This document shows, in pieces, positions 1-10,977 of a stretch of 64,000 bases of DNA; position 1 is the stretch's first letter; each line of letters starts with the position of its first letter. The translations under genes and the position numbers were made by a program. Origin of the DNA: Calamus simplicifolius (taxonomy: Eukaryota > Streptophyta > Magnoliopsida > Arecales > Arecaceae); NCBI GenBank assembly GCA_900491605.1, contig UESW01005080.1:407182-471181 (forward strand), in the 5' to 3' direction. The notes under the pieces were generated by a model that had not been told where the DNA came from, made no database searches, and saw nothing but the letters and a program-made list of their open reading frames with translations.

Positions 1-7
1 AGCGGCA

Positions 8-30
8 ATAGATTGGCGCGCTAGGAAGGG
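8..30 (+). other. Putative primer binding site, Tat copy A
   Basis: Directly after the LTR end (agcggca) comes attggcgcgctaggaag, a TGGCGCG-type sequence in the place of the tRNA primer binding site. The same sequence follows the LTR at 13654. I cannot assign the tRNA. Confidence 0.5.
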
Positions 31-90
31 GGAAAGAGAAAGCTTCGAACCAGTCAGTTACAGATCCTTCTTCCCCGAGTAGTCAAGAAG

Positions 91-1560
91 ATGGTGGTGA
101 CACGTGCACAGGAGTTTTCCACCAGCCTCATCGGGGGGCATTGCCAAGGAGCTGAGCCATCGGAGGTTGACACCCTTGCTCCCCAGGCCGGTATTTTTGC
201 TCCACCCTCACCACCACCGCCACGCAAGATGATCGGATCGCCACCCTCACCATGCAAGTTCAGTCGCTGGTGGCAGCAGTCCAGGTTCTGCAGCAGCAGC
301 CATCAATCACGCAGCAACAGCCGAACCACCCTCATTGATCCCGGGGGTAGTCCAACCTAGCCAGCATTCTTTTCGGGAGAGGTCTCCCCTCCGAAAGGTC
401 CGCCATCGCCGTGCTTCACCTAGACATCATCATCGGAAAGCCTCTAAGAGGCCTCGGTCCCCTTCTTGCCACGCAGCACTTTTCCTAAGCAGTGGTACGG
501 AGGGAGGCGGAGGGCATCCATCTGCATCACCGCCACCCTCTCAGTCCTCGGATTCTTCAAGGAAGGGATCCTTTGATGGCCGGATAGCTCGTCGGACCGA
601 GAGCCAACTAGATGAATACAACCAGCAGTTGGAGGAGCCTAGCCGTAGGATCACCAACCCGCCGGAGGCAGATTACGACAATCGTCCACCGCTGTCCCGA
701 CGTATCATGGAGGAGCTGATTTCGACCCAGTTTTGCCTCCCTCAGCTGGACTCGTATGACGGCACCACCAATCTTCTAGACCACTTAGAGAGCTACAAGG
801 TCATGATGCAGGTCCAGGAAGAAATTGACTCCTTACTTTACATCGCCTTCTCCGCCACCCTGAGGAAGGCGGCCCGAGCTTGGTACTCCTGCTTGCCACC
901 GCGCAGTATCAACTCATTCTGGCAGCTGGAGAGGGCCTTCCTGGCTCACTTTGATGCATGCCAGAAGATCCCACGAGTGGCGAATAGCTTATTCTTCATC
1001 CAGCAGAAGTGCGACGAGTCGCTGAGGGACTTCATGCCCGATTCAAGGAAGCTGCCATCGAGGTCTACAACTTCAAGAATTCGATGGCCACTCTGGCCTT
1101 GAAGCAAGGGCTCTGCCCTTTCGCTTCGCCTACTCCCTCGAGAAGAAGCTGCCTGGTTCTTATGCTGAGCTGCTAAGCCGTGCGTAGAAGTATATCCGCG
1201 CCGATGAGGCTGACTCCTCCCGGTGCGAGGCATATAGGAGTTCCAGCAAGAAGCAGGCCCATCCCGAGCCTACTGAGGCTCGCCCCAGGAGGCCCGAGCC
1301 TCCCCTCCGACCAGACAACCAACCACAGGCACTCGTTCCCAAGGAGGGACCTTACACTCCACTGCTCGCCCTGATATCCCACATTCTGATGGAGATTGAG
1401 GGTGAGTCTTACCTCCAGCACCCTCTCCTAATGAAGCCAGAGACCCCCCGCAACAAAAATCTCTACTGCTGCTTCCACCGGACCATGGCCACGACACCGA
1501 GATTGTCGCCAACTGAAGAAGGCGATTGAGGACCTCATCTAGTGTGGCCACCTAGGAAAG
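91..1560 (+). pseudogene. gag: gag remnant, Tat copy A
   Basis: Capsid/nucleocapsid precursor remnant. The start at 91 (MVVTRAQEF) matches the start at 13739 in copy B. The core is read in a second frame from 335 to 1102 and contains the retrotransposon gag helices (ARAWYSCLPP, then FWQLERAFLAHF). Near 1450-1560 a Cys/His stretch (YCCFHRDHGHDTE) stands where other elements have a zinc knuckle. At least three frame changes separate these blocks. It keeps 218 bp (708-925) that are deleted in copy B, so it is the fuller record of this gag. No intact product is expected. Confidence 0.8.
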
Positions 1561-1650
1561 TTCATCCAGAGGGGAAATCCGAGTGCACCCGGCCCGTCGG
1601 CACCTCCACCATCTAAGGTCAGCATCGATAATGCTCCGACCGAGAAGACC

Positions 1651-2210
1651 GTGGCCATGATTTCCTGGGGGATAGGCAACGCCTCTAAGAGGCCGTGGGG
1701 GGATAACGGACTAGATTATGTAATTTCCTTTTCTAGAAGGGACCTAGAGAGGGTGGTTAACAAGAATGATGATAGCATCTTCGTGTCCATGATGATCGCA
1801 AAACATCTTGTAAAAAGAATCTTAGTCGACAGTGGGAGCTCATTTGATGTTTTGAGTTATGATGCTTTTGTTCGGATGGACTTGTCCCCTAGCTCCCTTT
1901 GACCTGTCACCATGCCCTAATGGGCTTCACCGGAGATTATGTAAGGGTCGAGAGCGAGATCATCCTCCCTGTCACTGTCGGGATGCCACCATGTCAAAGC
2001 ATGGTTTTCATGAATTTTTTGATTATCCGTGTTCCCCTAGCCTACAACGCCATCCTCGAGAGACCTAGTATGAATCTTTTGGATGCTATCATTTCCACCA
2101 AGAGACTGCTCATGAGGTTTCTCACCAGTGAAGGAGTCGGAAAGGTGCGGGAAGAGCAAAACCCACTACCACTTTGTTATCATATGGCCCCCAGCCTGCA
2201 GGGGTGATGG
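1651..2210 (+). pseudogene. pol: Aspartic protease remnant, Tat copy A
   Basis: The retroviral-type aspartic protease cleaves the gag-pol polyprotein. The active-site motif VDSGSS is at 1825-1842, preceded by a typical Tat lead-in (ISWGIGNASKRP). The C-terminal half (YNAILERPSMNLLDA) lies in another frame from about 1899, so one frameshift near 1900 breaks it. It is collinear with 25880-26430 in copy B, which has the same break. The function is known from the family; here it is a fossil. Confidence 0.8.
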
Positions 2211-2459
2211 CTGCACCAGCACCAGAATCACTCGACCCTCGAGACTTGGAGAGGGGAGCCGGTCGAGCACCTACTGACCTTCCTGCTGGGGGAGGACCCG
2301 ATAAGGATGGTCTAAATCGAAGCCCCTACTCCTGGAGGATCAACATCTTACTTTTTTGTGGGCCAATTCTGATATCTTTGCATGGTCAGCGTCTGACATG
2401 CCAGGCATACCGGGAAGTAATCACCCATCAACTCAACATCAGTTCGAGATGCCGACCCA

Positions 2460-3534
2460 TTCGGTAAAAGAAGAGGAGCTTTGCCCCTGACCAACAGAAA
2501 GCCATTGACGAAGAAGTTCGTAAGCTGGTGGCCGCTGGCCACATTCAAGATGTCCACTATCCTGACTGGCTAGCTAACATTGAAATGGTTCGCAAGGCCA
2601 GCGGGAGATGAAGGATGTGCATCAACTTCCCTAATTTTAACAAGGCGTGCCCCAAGGACAACATCCCTTTGCCCCGAATTGACCAGCAGGTGGATGCCAC
2701 GTCCAGCCATGAGACCCTTAGCTTCATGGACGCCTTCTCAGGGTATAATCAAATCAAGATAGATCCAGCGGACAAGGAGGCTACTTCATTTTTGACCGAG
2801 AAGGGCATATACTGCTATAAGGTAATGCCATTCGGGTTGAAGAATGTTGGGGCACCTACCAGAGGCTGATGAACAAGGTTTTTGAGAACCAGATCGGGCG
2901 TAACATGAATATGTGGACGACATGCTAACCAAGAGTACCCATACCACTAACCATGTTATAGACCTTGCAGAGGCCTTCAGCAATCTCCGCCGATTCCAGA
3001 TGAGGCTGAACCCCCGCAAGTGCGCTTTCAGAGTTACTGCAGGCAAGTTTCTAAGCTTTATGGTGATGCAGCGGGGGATCAAGATGAACTCTGATAAGAT
3101 CTGAGCCATCCTTGACATGAGGCCCCCGGCTAGTAAGAAGGAAGTGCAACGCTTGACCGGAAGGGCAGCAGCCTTGAGCCATTTCTTGTCCAAGTCAGCA
3201 GAAAGGTGCCTGCCTTTCTTCAAGGCGCTGCGCATGGTCAATGGATTCGAGTGGACAAAGGAGTGTCAGAAATCCTTCGATGAGCTGAAGGAATTTTTAT
3301 CTACTCCATTATTGCTGTCTAAGCTGCAGGGTGGGGAGGAGCTCTTCCTCTACCTTGCAGCTTCCCCCGAGGCCGTCAACTCCGTGCTCGTCCACATGAA
3401 TGCCGACGGGATGCAGAGGCCAGTTTATTATACCAGCAAGGTGCTTTATGATGCAGAGACCAGGTATTCCAGAATCGAAAAGATCATTTTTTCTCTGATT
3501 GTCTCCGCTCAGCGCTTCAGACCTTACTTTTAAG
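2460..3534 (+). pseudogene. pol: Reverse transcriptase and RNase H1 remnant, Tat copy A
   Basis: RT palm motifs are visible: FMDAFSGYNQI (about 2725-2757), MPFGLKN (2826-2846) and the catalytic YVDDM at 2910-2924, which is intact at codon level although it sits between frameshifts. The RT connection and RNase H1 region follow at 3117-3533 (YYTSKVL, SLIVSAQRFRPYF). The ORF then stops at TAA (3531-3533) where Tat C has a Gln codon, and Tat B carries the same stop. A further TAG near 3560 is private to copy A. The element cannot make this enzyme. Confidence 0.85.
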
Positions 3535-3599
3535 CCCACCCTATCGTGGTACTCACGGATTAGCTCCTCCAGACGATCTTATCCCATCCTGACACCTTC

Positions 3600-4287
3600 G
3601 ATCGACTGGCAAAATGGACCATCAAGCTGGAGGAGTTCGACTTGTCCTTTTGGCCGAGATCAGCAATGAAATCCCAAGTGTTAGCCGACTTCCTGATCGA
3701 GTGCACATGGGCCGAGGAGCAGCCGGAGGAGACGCACTAAGAGTCCCCCATGACGACAGAGGTAGGAGAGGAGGATTGGATCCTTCACGTAGACGGTGCA
3801 TCTAACTCCCAGAGGAGCGGAGTCGGGCTCATCCTCACGAGTCCAGAGGGAGAGGCAGTGGAGTACGCTCTCCATTTTCTTTTCCCTGCCACTAACAATC
3901 AAGTGGAGTATGAAGCATTGCTAGCGAGAATGAAGCTGGCCGGAAAGCTTGGTGCAAGAAGTCTCAGAGCCTTCACCAACTCTCAGCTTGTCTTCGGGAA
4001 AGTTGCGGGAGAGTACGAGGCTCGGGATCCCACCATGTCCCGCTACCTAAGTAAAGTCCAAGCCCAAACCTCCCTTTTTGCTTACTTCCGTGTCAGTTAC
4101 ATTCCTAGGGGAGAGAATGCCAGAGACTATGCATTGTTCCGTTTGGCCACTTCGGCCGATGGAGCCTTGGGAAGAACGTACATGGAGCATCTGGAGGTCC
4201 CGAGCATCGAAGCCATAGAGGAGGCCCTATCGGTCGTGCAGGAGCCCTCTTGGATGGATGCTTACATCCAGTACCTTATTGATGGCG
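3600..4287 (+). pseudogene. pol: Archaeal-type RNase H (aRNH) remnant, Tat copy A
   Basis: This is the second RNase H typical of the Tat lineage. An open frame from 3750 to 4295 carries WILHVDGASNSQ, NNQVEYEALLAR and YLSKVQAQ. The usual FTDSQL motif reads FTNSQL (Asn codon 3978-3980), so one catalytic Asp is replaced; Tat B has the same change while Tat C keeps Asp. The end of the frame runs into the inserted copia LTR at 4293. The likely inference is that the domain was inactive before copies A and B separated. Confidence 0.8.
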
Positions 4288-4451
4288 CCCTCTGATGGAA
4301 ATTATGTATACAATATATGAATCTAATTCATATAAACATTGCAGAATGTATAAATAAAATTCCCAAATGCCCATGATCCTTAGGAACAGATTCATTAAAT
4401 CATAAATAAAATCTAATTTTATTCATACCTGAGTCCTTTATCGATGTAGAT

Positions 4452-4685
4452 AATGATGAAGCTGGTTAATCCTTGCCACTAGCCGTCCATGCGTCCGGCC
4501 TCTAACGGTGATTTACGTAGAGAAGAAGGGATGAAGATCTCCAAGGTATGAAGATGACACTACAGGATGATGATGAAGCTGGTTAATCCTTGCCACTAGC
4601 CGTCCATGCGTCCGGCCTCTAACAGTGATTTGCGTAGAGAAGAAGGATGAAGACCTTCAAGGTATGAAGATGACACTACAGGAGA
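4452..4685. repeat. 117-bp tandem duplication in copia LTR copy A
   Basis: Two near-identical consecutive units start with gatgaagctggttaatcc and end near gacactacagga. LTR copies at 28675 and 45350 have one unit, so this duplication is private to copy A. Confidence 0.85.
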
Positions 4686-4819
4686 GAGAGAGCGGTGCTA
4701 GCGCCTCTTGAATCCCCTTACAGAAGATATCTTTGAAGAAAAGTCTAATCTTTTCTTTTCACGCTCTTCTTTCTTGGTAGGAAGGAACTATATTATAGGT
4801 TGAAAATGAGACATTCCAA

Positions 4820-4990
4820 AGAGGAAGAGACCTCTCTTCATGGTAAGAAACTCCCATCATTATGATAAGAAACTCACATCTTTATGGTAAGAAACTCCTC
4901 ACATCTTCATGGTAAAAAACTCCCATCTTCATGGTAAGAAACTCTTCTCATCTTTATGGTAAGAAACTCCCATCTTCATGGTAGATTAAT
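4820..4990. repeat. Short tandem repeats GGTAAGAAACTCC in copia LTR copy A
   Basis: Six or more units of about 19-25 bp share catSWTATGGTAAGAAACTCC-like sequence. In element orientation (minus) they sit just upstream of the TATA-like site, the position where U3 enhancer repeats occur in other Ty1 elements. Confidence 0.8.
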
Positions 4991-6236
4991 CAAAGTGTCA
5001 GCTTTGAAATTAGGAGTTGGTTATCCCATAACTACATGCCCTAATTTGTACGTGTTCATCATTGAACCGTAGAGATTCATCATGCCTCATCCCATGGGCA
5101 TGATTCCATCTTCACATGGCTAAGATAAGACATCCATACCTGAATAATCAGAGCCATCCATCACATGGATCAAGTCACATATCGGTATCCAATTATTTGT
5201 TCATCATATGCACAAATAATTTCTCCTTAACATTCCTTCTACTATAATGGATCATATCCATTATTATTATATCTTCCTTAAATTGGGTCTTACCCAATTA
5301 TTTAATTGATCATCTTATCTGAATTAAATCTAATTTAATTCTCATTTTAATTCATCCAAAATTCTTCTTATACGTGTGACCCATTAGGCCCTTTAACATG
5401 TTGACAATAATCATGTCCTAATCATAGACCCTAGGAATGATTGGACAACTCTTTGTCCAAGTCAACAACATGATTATAGATCATAAGAGGCCTCTAGCAA
5501 AGCATCATGACCACCCAACTGCCAAAGATTTTGTTGACATGACCATTAACACCTGTCCATGAATGGTTACCGTATGATCAAATCCGTTCATCACATATCT
5601 CAGATCAATCAGTGGTATGGAATGTGTCAACCCTGTAATTGATCTTTGTTTACTTGATCTCAGAAAAAATTGACTATATGAATTAGAACTTCGAAACCAT
5701 TTTGAATTCCAACTCAACCTTGTAAGGATTTAATAATCAATTTAATCCATCAAGTGGCCATGGAATATTCTTGACAGCCATTCAATGTTTCTCTCCAGGG
5801 TTTGCCTGGTATCTATTAGTGATACTCAATGCATAAGAAACATCAGGTCTCGTACATAGCATCGCATACAAGATGGATCCAATTGCTGAGGCATATGGAA
5901 TCCTATTCATGTGCTCTCTCCACATTTGGGTTTTAGGACTCATGTCCTTGGAGAGATATATTCTATGTGATACCGGCAGGAATCCCTTCTTGGATTCCTC
6001 TATGCTAAATCGTTTTAGCACTTTATCTATGTACGTTGATTGGGACAATCCAAGCAACCTTCTTGTTGACCCAATTGATGATTTTGATGATTAACAAAAC
6101 TATTTGAGTATAACAATTTAAGGCTCTAATGATTTTGATTAAGTTTTTCAGATTATAAGTCGATTGAATGATCAAAATCAGGAGTTAAATCTTGTTCTGG
6201 ATCGAATCTAATGTCTAGATAAGATTGCAGACATTA

Positions 6237-6502
6237 GAGTCGACTCCGAGAATCACAGAGCCGACTCCAGTATCTGGCACGGAAGTTAGAGTCGACTCCG
6301 AGACTGTTAGAGCCGACTCCAATAGAAAAGACAGAACGTTGATTTTTCTGGCCCCGACTTAGAGTCGACTCCGGATCTGTTAGAGTCGACTCCAGAAAAG
6401 TTTCTTGTCGACCCCAGAAAAGTCAGAGATGACTCCAGAATTAACGGGTTAAAGTGTTTCGAGTTAGAGCCGACTCCAGAAAAGTTAGAGTCGACTCCAA
6501 CC
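6237..6502. promoter_or_regulatory. Cluster of GAGTCGACTC / GAGCCGACTC palindromic boxes (solo LTR U3)
   Basis: About ten copies of (A)GAGTCGACTCC or GAGCCGACTCC are spaced roughly 20-35 bp apart. GAGTCGACTC is a perfect 10-bp palindrome. The cluster begins about 170 bp from the LTR start and lies upstream of the TATA box at 6640. Confidence 0.7.
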
Positions 6503-6639
6503 CACCTGGAACGAAAAATCAAATTGCCAGATCAGCTCTAACGGTAATATTTCTATTTTACTTTATTTCTAACGGATATATTTGTTGCAAGGTACACTCC
6601 AACGGATAGTTTTCTTCCAAAAATGGTTTAAAAGAAATC

Positions 6640-6650
6640 TATAAAAAGGG
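6640..6650 (+). promoter_or_regulatory. TATA box of the SIRE-like solo LTR
   Basis: TATAAAAAGGG occurs at the same LTR position as on the minus strand at 8918-8928, 31511-31521 and 40365-40375. Confidence 0.65.
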
Positions 6651-8097
6651 AAGACTATCATTCAAAAAAAGAGGAACGGAAAAACAAAGAATAAAAAATG
6701 GAAATAGAGAAATCCCAATTCAAAAATCCGAAAAAGAGAGAGCCTGAATCTCAAGAGAAAAAACCTTCTAGCTCAAATCCACTCCACTCCAAAAAGCTCA
6801 AGAGGAATCCAAGGCATTCAAATCAAAGTTTTGGTGGATTTTCCAAATTGGAGAAAGAGGATCAGTTTCTTGCTTTTCAATCCTTCTCAACTGCTTCAAC
6901 TGTGAAGAATCGGAGCTGAGGCTTGATTCAATCTAGCAAGGAGAAGAAGAAAAGAAGAAAAGCTCAAAAGCCAACCAACTACAAATCAGGCTTTTCTAAA
7001 CCTTGTTCATTTACTTGATTATTTGCTCATTGAGGAGCTGTGTACTTGAAAAATAATATTTCTTTTGTTTGTGTCTAGTTCAATCTGGGGGATTGAACTA
7101 GTGGAGGTAGTCTTACCTCTGTACAAGCTTGGTATAGCTTGTGTTAGGGTTTTTGTGCTGGTGAGCCCGAAAAACTGGCTGGGTTCGTTGTGATCCCGGG
7201 AAAACAACAAGTTTGAGTTGTGAGCTTGTAAAACAACTCGGTTGTAATCAAGGAAGATTATAGTGTGGACCCAAGTGAATCTTGGGAGTGGACGTAGGTG
7301 TTGGATACACCGAACCACTATAAAATCTTTGTGTTTGCCGTGTCTCCTTTATCTCTATCTCTATCTCTATCTTATTGATTGTATTTTATTTTTGCATCTG
7401 CATTCACTTTCACTCACACTAAGCAAACAAATATTTCAAAAGGTTTAAATTTTTTTTAAAGAACCCAATTCACCCCCCCCCCCCCCTCTTGGGTTGTCAT
7501 CTGGGCCAACACTTCTAAATCTATCTCTATAGATCTTAATACCAGTATGTAGGCTGCTTCTCCCAAATCTTTCATGGAAAATTTGCTGGACAATCATTCC
7601 TTCACTTCTTGCAGCAAGGATACATTGTTTTTTATCAATAATATGTCATCTATATATAATATCAGGAAAATAATAACACTCCCACTAACCTTCTTGTACA
7701 CACATGGATCATCCTCATTTTTAATAAAATCAAACTTTTTGATTGTTTCATCAAAACGGATGTTCCAACTTCTAGAGGCTTGCTTAAGTCCATAATGGAC
7801 CTTTGCAGCTTGCATACCTATTTAGAATCAATGGACTCAAAACCCTTAGGTTGTGTCATATACACATCCTCCATTAAATCACCATTTAGGAAGGCGGTCT
7901 TGACATCCATTTGCCATATCTCATAATCGTAATAGGCTACAATCGCAAGCAAAATTCTTATGGACTTAAGCATGGCTACGGAAAAAAGGTTTCATCAAAG
8001 TCAACACATTGCCTTTGCTTGTAACCTTTTGCAACTAGCCTCGCCTTATAGGTAATCACATTACCATCCATGTCTGTCTTCTTCTTGAAGACCCATA

Positions 8098-9655
8098 TGT
8101 TGGCCCATATGGCAACCCAAGAGGGGGGGGTGAATTGGGTTCTTAAAAATTTTAACACTTTAAAACTAAGTGCTTTGATATGAAAGTGCTTGAGTGCAAT
8201 GTATAGATAAATGCTAAGCACAAATAAATAAGATAGAGAGAGAGATAATATGCACGACAAACACAAAGATTTTATAGTGGTTCGGTGTTTTCAACGTCTA
8301 CATCTACTCCCAAGCTTCACTTGGGTCCACACTATAATCCACTTAATTACAGCCAAGTTGTTTTACAAGCTCACAACCCAAACTTGTTGTTTTCCCGGGA
8401 TCACAATGAACCCAGCTGGTTTTCACAGGCTCACCAGCACAAAACCTAACCACAAGCTATCCTTAGCTTGTCCCGAGGTATACTACCTCCACTAATTCAA
8501 TCCCCTGATTGAATTAGTCAACAACAATGAAAAATAGAGTTTTGAATACACAACGCTCCTCAAATGAGCAAATATATAATTGAATAAACAAAGGTAAGAA
8601 AAGCCTGTTTGAAGCGATTTTGATTTGAGCTTTTCTTCTTTTCTTCTTCTTCTTTGAAAGATTGAATCAGGCCTCAACTCAGATTCTTCACAGCAATCGT
8701 AGTTGAGAAGTTAAAGAAATTTAGGTCTTTTTGAACTTTGCAAATCCTCTGATTTTGAACTTTTGGATGCTTTTGATTTCTCTTTGGACTCTTTTGGATT
8801 GATAGATTTGAGCTCTGAGTCTTTCCTTTGATTTCTCTCTCAAGATTTTTGGATTTTTTCACAAAATATTTCTCTTTTTCCTTTCTATTCTTCTTTCTTT
8901 TTCAAATGGTTGGTTCCCCCTTTTTATAGATCTCTTAATCCAAGGTTTTGATGGAAAACTAGCCGTTGTGAGATGATTGGATGTTTTTACACTCAAAGAA
9001 AAATAGCCGTTAGAGATTAGATAGAAAAAATCTTACCGTTGAAGTCCGTTCTGACATTTGAAAAATCCGTTCCTAACATGTTGGAGTCGGCTCCAACTTT
9101 TTAGATGTCGGCTCTAAATCATGGTGTCCAAAAATAGTAATAAGAAGTTGAGGAGTCGGCTTCGAAAAAGTTAAGTGTCGGCTCGGCGCTTTCGTGAGTC
9201 GGCTCCAGAATCCAAGGGTATCGACTCCAATAATGTCCAAAAATATGTTCTCTGTATCTCAGGTTGGAGTCGGCTCCAGAGCTATAGGTGTCGGCTCTCA
9301 AATTTTCAGGTGTCGGCTATCGATCTCCAGGTGTCGGCTCTGAAAACTGATGCAGAAAATACTTCTCTGTCTCTCAAGTTGAAGTCGGCTCCGAAAATGT
9401 AGGTGTCGACTTCGGACCGTGCCGAAATTCCATAAAAGTTTTGATACGCCTTGGGGTCAGCTTCTGACTGTTTGGGTGTCGACTCTAAGTTCTGAACTTT
9501 CACAATTTCTTTTAAATTTTGATTCAAAACTTATTTCCTTATACCTTTGACTGATTAAACATTTTAATCCCTAAAACACTTATTAAATTTGTTAGAAATA
9601 TAGTGAATATACTCATGTCTTTTGTTAATCATCAAAATCGATAATTGGATCAACA
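8098..9655 (-). mobile_element. SIRE-like Ty1 LTR, copy A (3' LTR)
   Basis: Begins TGTTGGCCCATATGG, ends GGATCAACA, 1558 bp. The preceding 5 bases (ccata) correspond to the TSD at the copy B insertion. TATA box on the minus strand at 8918-8928; GAGTCGGCTCC/GGTGTCGGCTC boxes at 9082-9490. It matches 30692-32255 closely at the same host position, showing duplication rather than a second insertion. Confidence 0.92.
9082..9490. promoter_or_regulatory. GAGTCGGCTCC box cluster in SIRE-like LTR, copy A
   Basis: Around a dozen copies of GGAGTCGGCTCC or GGTGTCGGCTCT, often as pairs 10-20 bp apart, plus the motif GTGCCGAAA near 9420. In element orientation they lie in distal U3, upstream of the TATA box. 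Confidence 0.7.
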
Positions 9656-10284
9656 ATCTCCCCCTTTTTGATGATGACAAAAACATAGAGTATATGCATG
9701 ATTAAACAATATGAGTTTCAAATCAAATTTCTCAATTTTAAGTTCTCATAGTTAAGCTCCCCTGAATGAGGTAGCTCTCCCTATGATACTCAATTAACAT
9801 CTTCTCTCCCTTTATCATTTAAAACTTAATGAGCATATCAAATTAAGTGCATTTAAAGCTTGATACTCATTAAACTTATTTCATCGAAACTACTTGATAT
9901 CAAAACTTAATAAGCATATTAAATGGTCATTTAAAGCTTGATACTCATTAATTAAGCTTATTTGTTCCAATGCATATACAATCTTCTCTCCCCCTTTTTG
10001 TAATCAACAAAAAGGTTTTAGAAAAGAGTCAAGTTCAATTAATCTTTCTCAAAAGAACAATCAAATTGCATTGCAAAATACAAATAATTCATTCATTTCA
10101 TTTCATCATCCAAAATACAACATTATATTTGATAAAAAGTAACATTTTACATCAAAAAGAACTTCATTTCATCAAACTTCATTACATTAAAAGTAACTTC
10201 ATTTCATCAAAAGAAACTTCATAACATCAAAAGAAATTTTATAATATCAAAAGAAATTACATCAAAAGTATCAAAATGCAGTAT
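9656..10284 (-). other. SIRE-like 3' untranslated region with two polypurine-tract-like sites, copy A
   Basis: No gene. Next to the LTR, atctccccctttttgatg is the complement of a polypurine tract. A second near-copy, tctctccccctttttg, is at 9985-10000, about 330 bp further in. From 10140 to 10280 there are short AT-rich repeats of the type catcaaaagaaacttca. The same layout occurs at 32256-32886. Confidence 0.7.
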
Positions 10285-10977
10285 TTAATGATTTCTAAGA
10301 AGCCTTTGCAATTCTTCTACAATTTTTTCATTCCTTCACTTTGAATTCTGACAAATTCCTTCAGTCTTCTATCAACGAATCCACATGCAGTAACAATTTT
10401 GTCTTGAAGCTCTGCATTGCATTTGGAATAAGTCTTTGAGTCTCCTTCAATTTCTTCGAGTTCCTCAAAAATATTCTTGAGATCATTCTTTAATGCTTCT
10501 GAGGAGGATTCAAGGGTTGACTCAATTTTGTTTACTCTCTCATCCAAAGAATAAAATATTTCTCTTAAATTCATCAAACTATTGTCAATTTCAGTTTTCA
10601 TCTCTTCCTTGTGTGTAGCAAATAGACTTTTAAGTTTTCTAACTGAATATCAGAAAAACCAATGGATGACTGAACTGAAGTGGAAGGAGCAGGTGGAGCT
10701 GGAGGTACACTCTGACTGGGTCTTGGTGAGCTGTATCTCACAGATGGTCCTGCCTCTGAAGGACTAGGCTCAGTAATCTCAGCAACCCTTTCTTCAGTAT
10801 GACCTTTTCTCTCCCACTGACCATCCTTCTTCACAAAGCCCATTCGATAAACAGTTGCTAAACTATAGTAATCTGTGTGCCTTAAATTCTTTTTGGGTTC
10901 ATTTTCAGAAATAACAACACCCTGGCTTTGGAATACTAAAGTTAATATCATGCCATAGGGTAAAGTGGATCTTTTCT
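10285..10977 (-). pseudogene. 3' part of SIRE-like env-like ORF, copy A (truncated)
   Basis: Matches 32887-33581 of copy B. The C-terminal part has long heptad-like stretches with alternating charged and hydrophobic residues (coiled coil) and a Ser/Pro-rich linker (SQSVPPAPPAPS). Upstream sequence ends after KKRSTLPYG, where the duplicated segment meets the microsatellite. A frame change near 10635 and one near 10320 interrupt it. The N-terminal half found in copy B is missing here. Confidence 0.75.

Larger units (their letters stand above)
1..4292 (+). mobile_element. Tat-lineage Ty3/gypsy element, copy A (partial, degenerate)
   Basis: The first 7 bases match the 3' end of the Tat LTR seen at 13647-13653, and the internal region follows in the order gag, protease, RT, RNase H, archaeal-type RNase H. 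The second RNase H (HVDGASN, then NNQ-EYEALL) is diagnostic of the Tat lineage. The segment is collinear with 13647-14361 plus 25150-28513 of Tat B. It stops at a TSD (ccctc, 4288-4292) where an Angela/Tork-like Ty1 element is inserted. The reading frame is broken many times, so it is dead as a protein source. The 5' LTR, if present, lies left of the window. Confidence 0.9.
4293..5768 (-). mobile_element. Truncated 3' LTR of the Angela/Tork-like Ty1/copia element, copy A
   Basis: Matches 45182-46696 of the full LTR at the right end of the element. It begins TGATGGAAATTATG next to TSD ccctc. The outer 626 bp of the LTR (equivalent to 46697-47322) are missing: at 5768 it joins RT coding sequence directly, with the microhomology GATAT/AATAT. 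A tandem duplication of about 117 bp covers 4452-4685. TATA-like sequence lies at 4790-4797 and repeats containing GGTAAGAAACTCC at 4835-4985. Confidence 0.85.
6064..7511 (+). mobile_element. Solo LTR of the SIRE-like family, plus orientation
   Basis: Begins TGTTGACCCAATTG and ends CTGGGCCAACA, with a perfect 5-bp TSD cttct (6059-6063 and 7512-7516). Copy B has the empty site (caaccttctaaatc) at about 30108. It is the reverse complement of the LTRs at 8098-9655, 30692-32255 and 39545-41107 and is clearly more diverged. It carries GAGTCGACTC boxes at 6237-6500, a TATA box TATAAAAAGGG at 6640-6650 and a 14-C homopolymer near its end. With no second LTR it is a solo LTR, presumably formed by LTR-LTR recombination. 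Confidence 0.92.
5769..8097 (-). pseudogene. pol: Ty1/copia RT remnant, copy A (split by a solo LTR)
   Basis: Minus-strand RT pieces are at 5782-6057 (LGLSQSTYIDKVLKRF; IPYASAIGSILYAMLCTRPDV), 7594-7815 (HYGLKQASRSWN; LYIDDILL, the catalytic YIDD box) and about 7980-8090 (DMDGNVITYKARLVAKGYKQ). The solo LTR at 6064-7511 splits it between the first two blocks with TSD cttct. The C-terminal RNase H is absent because the deletion joins RT to the LTR at 5768. The upstream part is cut by the SIRE-like LTR at 8098. It is collinear with 29818-30691. Confidence 0.85.

Noticed and set aside
4300..5760. Frame at 5505-5717 as a gene
   Set aside because: Lies inside the truncated copia LTR and is present in all LTR copies with breaks; not coding.
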